9,855 nt of DNA from Rhodoferax sp. (GTDB lineage: Bacteria > Pseudomonadota > Gammaproteobacteria > Burkholderiales > Burkholderiaceae), in contig JAQGNA010000760.1 of assembly GCA_028292075.1 (NCBI GenBank), positions 1-9,855 of the forward strand. Reading direction: 5' to 3'. Of the stretch, positions 1 to 5,151 are shown piece by piece. Made by a program: the position numbers and the translations under genes. Position 1 is the stretch's first letter. Each line of letters begins with the position of its first letter. The notes beneath the pieces were generated by a model. It worked only from the letters and a program-made list of their open reading frames with translations, did no database searches and was not told where the DNA came from.

Positions 1-1
1 T

Positions 2-595
2 GGCCGATTCCGCATGGGCGAGCACGACGGTGACCACGCCGAGGGCCTGCATGAAGCGCCGTCCGGCCGCCAGGTCGTAGTGCATGGCAGCCAGGGCGGC
101 ACGGGTGCCGAGCGCCAGCACCAGGTGGTCGGCACCGGCATGCGCAAGCGCGGGCGGTATGCGCGGGTCGAGGTCGGTCGGCGTGTAGCCGAACAGCGCC
201 AGCGCCTCGGCCACCGCCGCTTCGCTCGCCGGCGCACTGCGGGTCGGCGGCGACTGCAGCGCGGCCGACACGGTGTTGCCGCTGCGGTGCCCTTCGACCG
301 TGATGCGTGCCTGGTTGAGCGTCAGCGGGAACACGCCGTCACCCTGTTGCAACGCCAGCGCCGCACCCAGCGCGATGGAGGCGTGGCCGCAAAAAGGCAC
401 CTCCGCTTCAGGCGAGAAATAGCGCACACGCCAGCCCTCGCCGTCGGGCTCGGAAAAGGCGGTTTCCGAAAACCCGACCTCCGCGGCGATGCGCTGCATG
501 TCGGCGTCGGCGGGCAGCTGTTCGGCAATGACGACGCCGGCCGGATTCCCGCCGGTCTGGCCTTCCGAGAAGGCCGCGATTTTCTGGATGTGCAC
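2..595 (-). CDS. PhzF-family phenazine-biosynthesis-like isomerase/epimerase, C-terminus cut off by window edge
   Basis: About 198 N-terminal codons of a PhzF-fold protein are present; the family is usually about 260-300 residues, so roughly a third lies beyond base 1. Visible family features are the opening strand followed by GGNPAGVV (residues 15-22), GFSETAF (41-47) with Glu44 at the position of the catalytic glutamate of PhzF, and EVPFCGHA (65-72). The start is GTG at 595, chosen because an AGGAAGGA ribosome-binding site lies 5 nt upstream and the protein then begins where family members usually do. An in-frame ATG at 676 would add 27 arginine-rich residues with no homology I recognise. 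Most PhzF-like proteins outside phenazine clusters have no known substrate, and no phenazine genes are visible here, so a role in phenazine synthesis should not be assumed. The gene diverges from the phosphofructokinase gene across a 183-bp region. Confidence 0.9.
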   Translation of the reverse strand, partial: MHIQKIAAFSEGQTGGNPAGVVIAEQLPADADMQRIAAEVGFSETAFSEPDGEGWRVRYFSPEAEVPFCGHASIALGAALALQQGDGVFPLTLNQARITVEGHRSGNTVSAALQSPPTRSAPASEAAVAEALALFGYTPTDLDPRIPPALAHAGADHLVLALGTRAALAAMHYDLAAGRRFMQALGVVTVVLAHAESA

Positions 596-634
596 GAAGT
601 TCCTTCCTGGTGAAAGTGGTGCGGTGCGGCGCCG

Positions 635-678
635 CGTGATGGGTACCCTGCGCGATGGGCATACCGTGATGGACATAC
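635..678. repeat. Short direct repeats in the phzF/pfp divergent region
   Basis: Two adjacent 14-bp units, CGCGATGGGCATAC (651-664) and CGTGATGGACATAC (665-678), match at 12 of 14 positions. A third, shorter relative, CGTGATGGGTAC, lies at 635-646. Start-to-start spacings are 16 and 14 bp. They sit between two divergently transcribed genes, where a regulator or operator site is plausible, but that role is inference. Confidence 0.5.
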
Positions 679-694
679 TTTAGCGGCGCGCAAC

Positions 695-724
695 CCGACA
701 ACCAGAGGATTGCTGGATTAGGAT
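695..724 (+). promoter_or_regulatory. Weak candidate promoter for the phosphofructokinase gene
   Basis: CCGACA (695-700) and TAGGAT (719-724) each match 4 of 6 consensus positions of the sigma-70 -35 and -10 boxes, with an 18-bp spacer. This would give a leader of roughly 45-50 nt ahead of the ATG at 779. In GC-rich DNA such partial matches are common, so this is only a pointer. Confidence 0.2.
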
Positions 725-778
725 GCGCGAGGCTGATCGCAACCACAACGACACGTTCCTCGACAGGGAGACAACCAC

Positions 779-1996
779 ATGGCATCCGGAAGAATTCTCG
801 TGGCCCAGGGCGGCGGCCCCACGGCCGTCATCAACCAGTCGCTTGCGGGGGTGGTGCTGGAGGCCCGGCGCTTCGGCCACATCGAGCGGGTGTATGGGGC
901 ACGGCACGGCGTGCGCGGCATCGTTGACGAAGACCTGGTCGACCTGTCGCAGGAAACCCGGCAGCACCTCGAACTGGTGGCCGCCACGCCCTCTTCGGCG
1001 CTGGGCTCCACCCGCGACAAGCCCGACCTGGCGTACTGCCAGGAGATCTTCAAGGTGCTGCGCGCGCATGAGATCGACCACTTCTTGTACATCGGCGGAA
1101 ACGATTCATCGGACACCGTGCGCATCGTCAGCGAGCAGGCCGCCCTGGCCCATTACCCGCTGCGCTGCCTGCACATTCCCAAGACCATCGACAACGACCT
1201 GGTGGGCAATGACCATACGCCGGGCTTTCCTTCGGCGGCACGCTTCGTGGCCCAGGCATTCGCTGGCGCCAACCTCGACAACGCCTCGCTGCCCGGCGTG
1301 TACGTGGGCGTGGTCATGGGGCGCCACGCGGGCTTTCTCACCGCCGCCGCGGCGCTGGGTCAGAAGCATTCCGACGACGGCCCGCACCTCATCTACCTGC
1401 CCGAGCGCACCTTCGTTCTCGAGCAGTTCCTGGCCGACGTGAAGTCGGTGTACGACCGGCTCGGCCGCTGCGTGATCGCGGTGTCGGAGGGCATTCATGA
1501 CGCGAGTGGCGCGGCCATTGCGAGCCTGCTTTCCAGCGAGGTCGAGCGCGACGCGCATGGCAACGTGCAGCTCTCAGGCACCGGCGCGCTCGCCGACCTG
1601 CTGTGCAACGAGATCAAGGCCAAGTTGAACATCAAGCGGGTGCGTGGCGACACCTTCGGCTACCTGCAGCGCTCTTTCCTTGGATGCGTGTCCGATGTGG
1701 ACCAGCGCGAGGCCAGGGAAGTGGGCGAAAAGGCGGTGCAGTACGCGGCGGCCGGCGCGCTCGGCGGCTCCGTGGCGATCCGGCGCAGCGGCGACTACGC
1801 GACCGACTACGTGCTCCAGCCGCTCGAGGCGGTGGCCGGCAAGACGCGCGTCATGGAGGATGCGTTCATCGCGGAAAGCGGCAATGGCGTGACAGAAGCG
1901 TTTCGCAGCTACCTCCGGCCCTTGCTGGGCAGCGGGTTGCCGGACACGCACCGATTGCGGCACAACCCGGTGGCACGGGTGTTGAAGCGCGGGTAG
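779..1996 (+). CDS. pfp: 6-phosphofructokinase, probably pyrophosphate-dependent
   Basis: A full-length 405-residue PFK-A fold enzyme of upper glycolysis, interconverting fructose 6-phosphate and fructose 1,6-bisphosphate in the cytoplasm. Phosphate-binding glycines open the protein (GGGPTAVIN, 11-19). YIGGNDSSDT (104-113) has Asp109 where ATP-dependent enzymes have the second glycine of GGDGS; an acidic residue there is the accepted mark of pyrophosphate use. PKTIDND (134-140) carries the Lys typical of pyrophosphate enzymes and the catalytic Asp. MGR (180-182), SEG (236-238) and GYLQR (294-298) are sugar-phosphate contacts. The start has AGGGAG (765-770) 8 nt upstream. Pyrophosphate-dependent enzymes are reversible, so the gene could serve glycolysis or gluconeogenesis; direction cannot be read from sequence. 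It stands alone, with a divergent neighbour upstream and a repeat array downstream. An ATP-dependent enzyme is less likely. Confidence 0.92.
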   Translation: MASGRILVAQGGGPTAVINQSLAGVVLEARRFGHIERVYGARHGVRGIVDEDLVDLSQETRQHLELVAATPSSALGSTRDKPDLAYCQEIFKVLRAHEIDHFLYIGGNDSSDTVRIVSEQAALAHYPLRCLHIPKTIDNDLVGNDHTPGFPSAARFVAQAFAGANLDNASLPGVYVGVVMGRHAGFLTAAAALGQKHSDDGPHLIYLPERTFVLEQFLADVKSVYDRLGRCVIAVSEGIHDASGAAIASLLSSEVERDAHGNVQLSGTGALADLLCNEIKAKLNIKRVRGDTFGYLQRSFLGCVSDVDQREAREVGEKAVQYAAAGALGGSVAIRRSGDYATDYVLQPLEAVAGKTRVMEDAFIAESGNGVTEAFRSYLRPLLGSGLPDTHRLRHNPVARVLKRG

Positions 1997-2079
1997 GTCG
2001 CAACCCCGTTCGCAGACTGCCCACGCCGATCGGAGATTGCCCACAGCGTTCGTCGATCGCCCACACCGATCGTCGATCG

Positions 2080-2112
2080 CCCACCCCCGTTCGTGCTGAG
2101 CTTGTCGAAGCA
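2080..2112 (+). repeat. Dispersed-type repeat, copy 1
   Basis: First of three 33-bp copies identical across their whole length, with core CTGAGCTTGTCGAAG at 2096-2110. In this copy GTGCT (2093-2097) can pair with AGCAC (2109-2113) to form a short hairpin. From memory, close relatives of this core are scattered through many proteobacterial genomes; a genome count was not possible here. Confidence 0.85.
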
Positions 2113-2155
2113 CCGCCACCCCGGTTCGTAGTTTGCCCACCCCGTTCGTCACTCT

Positions 2156-2188
2156 CCCACCCCCGTTCGTGCTGAGCTTGTCGAAGCA
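2156..2188 (+). repeat. Dispersed-type repeat, copy 2
   Basis: Identical over 33 bp to the copy starting at 2080 and offset from it by 76 bp. The base after the matching block is T rather than C, so the 5-bp stem possible in copy 1 closes here only with a G-T wobble. Confidence 0.85.
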
Positions 2189-2229
2189 TCTTCACCCCGG
2201 TTCGTAGATCGCCCGCCGTTCGTCGCTCT

Positions 2230-2262
2230 CCCACCCCCGTTCGTGCTGAGCTTGTCGAAGCA
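2230..2262 (+). repeat. Dispersed-type repeat, copy 3
   Basis: Identical over 33 bp to the other two copies and offset by 74 bp from copy 2. It closes the tandem array; unique sequence follows from about 2270. Confidence 0.85.
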
Positions 2263-2352
2263 TCCTCACCAGGGCCGGCGCAACGGCTTCTCGAGCACGC
2301 CCATGGCCAGCGCCCAGCGCACGACCGATGTAGGAGCGACCTGACGGCAGCT

Positions 2353-2396
2353 CGGGCGGCGCGCCCGTGGCGCCATGGGTGGGGCAGGCCCACCAT
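2353..2396 (+). promoter_or_regulatory. Two adjacent hairpins in the leader of the next gene
   Basis: CGGGC (2353-2357) pairs with GCCCG (2363-2367) over a 5-nt loop. ATGGGTGGG (2375-2383) pairs with CCCACCAT (2389-2396) over the loop GCAGG, with one bulged G. The second hairpin ends 13 nt before the AAAGGA ribosome-binding site. There is no T-run after either stem, so a factor-independent terminator is unlikely; a role in mRNA folding or translation control is inference. The rest of 2270-2420 holds nothing else I recognise. Confidence 0.4.
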
Positions 2397-2420
2397 CGGT
2401 CATGTCGTGAAAGGATTCCC

Positions 2421-2819
2421 ATGAGCACCACCCGCAGTACCACCACCAACTCCACCGCCCCGCTGGAGATCGACGACGGCAGCCACCCGGCACGCGATGC
2501 GTCCGATGTGGGCGGCATTCCCGCCACACTGCAGCACGGCCTCACCAACGACGACCAGGACACCGGTGCCACGCCGATCGGCCAGCCGACCGATGCCGAC
2601 TGGGCCAACCGCGAGGCCGCGGCCAAGGGCGACCACGACCCCGATGCCGGCCAGGCCACGACGCACCACGGCGCCGCCGAGCGCCGCGAGCCGGGCCACA
2701 TCGACTCGGCACTGGAATCGTTGGGCGAGGCCATTACCGACCCCATCCGTGAAGCGTCGGAACAAATGTCCAATGACAGTGGCGGCCGCCCCGCGTCGGA
2801 GCCGGAGAGACGAACATGA
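2421..2819 (+). CDS. Unrecognised acidic, probably disordered small protein
   Basis: A 132-residue protein I do not recognise. It starts with a Thr/Ser-rich stretch (residues 2-13) and is then rich in Asp, Glu, Ala, Gly and His, with few large hydrophobic residues. There are no cysteines, signal peptide or membrane segments, which suggests a soluble, largely unfolded protein. Only SALESLGEAITDPIREAS, in the last third, looks able to form an amphipathic helix. The ATG at 2421 was preferred to an in-frame ATG at 2367 because AAAGGA lies 6 nt upstream of it. Also, the upstream 18 codons fall in the hairpin region. The reading frame's codon choice (G/C in third positions) and the 4-bp ATGA overlap with the thioredoxin-like gene argue that it is real. 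Its function presumably relates to that partner, but nothing in the sequence shows how. Confidence 0.75.
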   Translation: MSTTRSTTTNSTAPLEIDDGSHPARDASDVGGIPATLQHGLTNDDQDTGATPIGQPTDADWANREAAAKGDHDPDAGQATTHHGAAERREPGHIDSALESLGEAITDPIREASEQMSNDSGGRPASEPERRT

Positions 2820-3154
2820 CGCAGGACTACACCACCGCCGAGCCCGCCCGGGCAGAGGTCGACGCACGCCCCGGTCTCGTGGTGCTGGAGTTCGGCGACC
2901 GCTATTGCGGCATTTGCACGGCGGCGCGCCCGGCCATCGAAAAGGCAATGGCCACCAGGCCCGATGTGCAGCACCTGAAGATCGCCGACGGGCGGGGCCG
3001 TCCGTTGGGCCGTTCCTTCAGCGTCAAGCTCTGGCCGACATTGGTGTTCCTGCAGGACGGCAAGGAAGTGGCAAGGCTGGTGCGGCCGATGGACGACCAG
3101 CCGATTGCGATGGCGCTGCAGGCACTGAAGCCAGTGCAAGCGGCAAAGGCGTGA
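2816..3154 (+). CDS. Thioredoxin-like protein with CGIC active site
   Basis: A 112-residue single-domain thioredoxin fold, the usual length for thioredoxin. The strand LVVLEFGDRY leads into the redox motif CGIC (31-34), in place of the canonical WCGPC. The cis-proline is in WPT (73-75), followed by the strands LVFLQDGKEVARLVR (77-90). Glu25 sits near the buried Asp26 of E. coli thioredoxin. There is no signal peptide, so a cytoplasmic disulfide reductase or redox sensor is likely. The changed motif and tryptophan replaced by Tyr30 suggest altered redox potential or partner choice, so this is probably not the cell's main thioredoxin. The start ATG overlaps the preceding stop by 4 bp, with GGAGAGA (2804-2810) 5 nt upstream, implying translational coupling. 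It converges on the OmpW-like gene with a 10-bp gap. Confidence 0.88.
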   Translation: MTQDYTTAEPARAEVDARPGLVVLEFGDRYCGICTAARPAIEKAMATRPDVQHLKIADGRGRPLGRSFSVKLWPTLVFLQDGKEVARLVRPMDDQPIAMALQALKPVQAAKA

Positions 3155-3164
3155 ACGCGCTCCG

Positions 3165-3833
3165 TTAGAAACGGTAGCCGACGCCCAATTGAACGGCGGC
3201 CGGGTTCAGCTTCAAGCCGACGCTCTGGCCGGTGGACAGCGTCGCGGTGGTGCGCAGCAAGGTCTTCGATACGAATCCGTCCACGTACCAATGCTCGTCG
3301 ATCGCGACCGTCGCCCCCAGTTGCAGCGTCATGCCCCAGCGGGACTCGGCCGACAGCAGGGTGGGCTGGGCTGGCGAGCCGCCGGTCAGGCCGCTCAGGG
3401 TTGCGGTGCCATGCGGCTTGTAGAGGCGCGCATAGGTCGGGCCTGCGCCCAGGTAGGGTCGAAAGCGGGTGGTGGGCTCGAAGAAGCGGTACTGGGCCAG
3501 CAGGGTGATGGGCGCCGAACGGATGTCGCCGAGCTTGCCGGAGCCTGCGATGGCGCCGTCGCCGGTGATGTCCTGCGTGAACGGCACGGCGAGCGGCAGA
3601 TCGACCGACACATTCGGGGTGAGCATGTAGCTCACGCCGCCCGACAGACGGGTGCTGGCGCCGATGTCGACCTTGGTGCCGGGAATGCTGGGCGCGCTGA
3701 GGTTGCCGCTGTCGACATCGGGCGAGATGCGGGTAAAGCCGCCGCGCAGCATCCAGGTGCCGGTGGTCTGGGCCTGTGCCGAGCCGCAAACCATCAGGAA
3801 GGCCGCCAGTGTCCAGGGAGATGCGTGTTTCAT
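3165..3833 (-). CDS. OmpW-family-like outer-membrane beta-barrel protein
   Basis: A 222-residue exported protein. Residues 1-21 form a signal peptide ending in AQA, and the mature chain begins QTTGTW. Alternating hydrophobic strands, the opening WMLRGGFTRISPD (27-39), RPYLGAGPTYA (125-135) and a C-terminal GVGYRF with final Phe are typical of OmpW-type eight-stranded barrels, as is the total length. The family forms small outer-membrane channels with a hydrophobic pore; the cargo here is unknown. The start at 3833 is supported by AAGGA 6 nt upstream and by the signal peptide; the same frame stays open further upstream only because it overlaps the esterase gene in another frame. It lies 16 bp downstream of that esterase gene and is probably co-transcribed with it. 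OprF-like or other small barrels are alternatives. Confidence 0.87.
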   Translation of the reverse strand: MKHASPWTLAAFLMVCGSAQAQTTGTWMLRGGFTRISPDVDSGNLSAPSIPGTKVDIGASTRLSGGVSYMLTPNVSVDLPLAVPFTQDITGDGAIAGSGKLGDIRSAPITLLAQYRFFEPTTRFRPYLGAGPTYARLYKPHGTATLSGLTGGSPAQPTLLSAESRWGMTLQLGATVAIDEHWYVDGFVSKTLLRTTATLSTGQSVGLKLNPAAVQLGVGYRF

Positions 3834-3849
3834 GGGATGTCCTTGCGGC

Positions 3850-4971
3850 TCAGAGCCAGCCGACGCGCGCCATGCCCAGCGACACCAGGCGGGCCAGCAG
3901 GCTGTGGGCGAACGGCGTGGGATGCACGGTGTCGGCATAGAGGTAGTGCGACACGTCGCCGGGCACGGTGCTGGCGGTGGTGCAGGTGAGCGAATAGCCC
4001 GGCAGTGGATTGGCCGGCGAGGTGCTGCTGCAGGCTGGCGACGTGACGTTGGTGAGCGCGTACGAGGTGGGGTTGGCCACCTGGTCGGTGTTCTGCGCAT
4101 AGGCGTCGACCTGCACCACACCGGCCACGCCGTCGAGGCCGGCGGCCAGCTGGCTGCTGAAGGCCTTGGTGACGGCGTCGGTCAGTGCCTTGCTGCCGGG
4201 CGCGGTGGCCTCGGCGGCCACGGTGCTCGGCGTCAGGCTGACGTTGGGCAGGTTGACCACCACCACGTACTTCGCGCCCTTGGCGAGAATCTGCGTCTTC
4301 ACCAACCCCGCCAGTTGCGCGCCGGCGGTTCCCATGGCCGTGGCGGCCTGTTCGGGCGTGGCGCTCACGCCCACGGCACCCAGGTTGACGAAGGCATCGT
4401 TGCCGCCCGCCATCACCAGCACCAGTTCACTGCCGGTGAAGCTGCCCTGGTTGCGTGACAGGTGCGTGGCGATCTGGGTCGCGACCGGCACGGTCAGCTG
4501 GCCCAGCTGACCCTGGAAGGCCGTGACCGCGTTGGGCGACGCCAGCAGCGCCGCGTTCCAGGGACCGATGGGATTGGTAACCCGCGAGCCGCCCTGGGCA
4601 AAGGCCGTGCAGCCGGGGTGGTCCACCACCGGGCCGGCGAAAGCGGCCAGTTGGCCGGTGGCCAGCAGGCCGGTCTGCGCCGCGCAGGGCGTGGGCAGCG
4701 AAAGCTGTTGCGCCAGGCGCTCGACCCAGATCAGGCCGTCGGGGCCGTTGACCGTGTACTTGCCGCCGCCGGCCGCGGCGACGGCCGGCGTGCGGTACGT
4801 GCCGACGTCGCTCAGGCTGTCGCCGAAGGACACGAGCGATGAGAATTTCACCTTGGCGGCCTGCTCACCGGCGCTGCCGCCCCCGCCGCAACCCGCCAGC
4901 AGCAATGCCGCCGCGCCCGCCGTCACACTGACGGCCATCCGGGCCAAAGCGCTATTCCTGATCCATGCCAT
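3850..4971 (-). CDS. GDSL/SGNH-family esterase, predicted lipoprotein
   Basis: A 373-residue SGNH hydrolase, predicted to cleave esters outside the cytoplasm. The signal peptide ends in lipobox LLAGC with Cys28 as the lipid-attached residue, followed by a Gly-rich linker. The catalytic blocks appear in order: GDSLSD (50-55) with nucleophile Ser52, a glycine block GGS (127-129), GGND (189-192) and DTVHP (347-351) supplying Asp347 and His350. All catalytic residues are present. The chain ends shortly after the His block, so there is no autotransporter barrel as in EstA-type members. The start at 4971 was chosen because AAGGAG lies 6 nt upstream and directly gives the lipoprotein signal. Upstream in-frame ATGs at 5037 and 5097 would add a non-signal extension. 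Substrate is unknown; lipids, short-chain esters or polysaccharide acetyl groups are possible. Confidence 0.9.
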   Translation of the reverse strand: MAWIRNSALARMAVSVTAGAAALLLAGCGGGGSAGEQAAKVKFSSLVSFGDSLSDVGTYRTPAVAAAGGGKYTVNGPDGLIWVERLAQQLSLPTPCAAQTGLLATGQLAAFAGPVVDHPGCTAFAQGGSRVTNPIGPWNAALLASPNAVTAFQGQLGQLTVPVATQIATHLSRNQGSFTGSELVLVMAGGNDAFVNLGAVGVSATPEQAATAMGTAGAQLAGLVKTQILAKGAKYVVVVNLPNVSLTPSTVAAEATAPGSKALTDAVTKAFSSQLAAGLDGVAGVVQVDAYAQNTDQVANPTSYALTNVTSPACSSTSPANPLPGYSLTCTTASTVPGDVSHYLYADTVHPTPFAHSLLARLVSLGMARVGWL

Positions 4972-5035
4972 CGCTTGCTCCTTCGTTTTTGAACGGTCAG
5001 GCATCCACGGCCGACACGCCTTTTTTGAGGAGTTC

Positions 5036-5041
5036 ATATTA
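5036..5041 (-). promoter_or_regulatory. Possible -10 element for the esterase/OmpW-like operon
   Basis: TAATAT on the minus strand is an isolated AT-rich hexamer about 65 nt ahead of the esterase start, in an otherwise GC-rich 180-bp gap. No good -35 box is found at 16-19 bp spacing, so the call rests on the hexamer and its location only. Confidence 0.2.
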
Positions 5042-5106
5042 CGCCCGCGGCAGAGTTCGGGGCACTTTTTCACGAAACCATTTGCATCGTCCGGCATCTG
5101 CGCTCA

Positions 5107-5121
5107 GCCTGCGCGCCAGGC
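5107..5121 (-). terminator. dacB: Weak hairpin downstream of dacB
   Basis: GCCTG (5107-5111) and CAGGC (5117-5121) are perfect inverted arms around a 5-nt loop, 31 nt after the dacB stop. It lacks a T-run, so at most it is part of a factor-dependent end or chance pairing in GC-rich DNA. Confidence 0.15.
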
Positions 5122-5151
5122 GTGCCGGAGACACCGCCATCGTTGCAGAAT

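Larger units (their letters stand above)
2004..2269. repeat. Composite tandem array: eleven ~20-bp units, three expanded to 35 bp
   Basis: The interval divides without gaps into eleven units, each starting near CCGTTCG and ending in a variant of CCCAC. The short units (19-21 bp) approximate CCGTTCGTNGATCGCCCAC and lie at 2004-2024, 2025-2044, 2045-2064, 2065-2084, 2120-2140, 2141-2160, 2196-2215 and 2216-2234. The three long units, 35 bp each, lie at 2085-2119, 2161-2195 and 2235-2269; they contain the core CTGAGCTTGTCGAAG. From 2085 the pattern is long-short-short, repeated with a period of 76 then 74 bp, so a three-unit block has been duplicated. There is no credible gene inside; long frames across it translate the repeat into recurring peptides such as LRQAQHERG and STSSARTG. 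Confidence 0.9.

Noticed and set aside
2004..2269. CRISPR array
   Set aside because: The units are contiguous and similar to one another along their full length; there are no unique spacers of constant size and no cas genes nearby.
1574..2396. Long minus-strand reading frames across the repeat array, with peptides such as LRQAQHERG and STSSARTG
   Set aside because: These peptides are the repeat translated in different frames; such sequences recur as spurious hypothetical proteins. The frames have no start signals and also cover pfp antisense.
3122..3137. Perfect 6-bp hairpin GCACTG/CAGTGC near the end of the thioredoxin-like gene
   Set aside because: It lies inside the coding sequence, 17 bp before its end, and has no T-run, so a terminator call is not supported.
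3162..3174. Inverted repeat CCGTT-AGA-AACGG across the OmpW-like stop codon
   Set aside because: Only 5 bp with a 3-nt loop and no T-run on either side. It could be chance in the 10-bp convergent gap.
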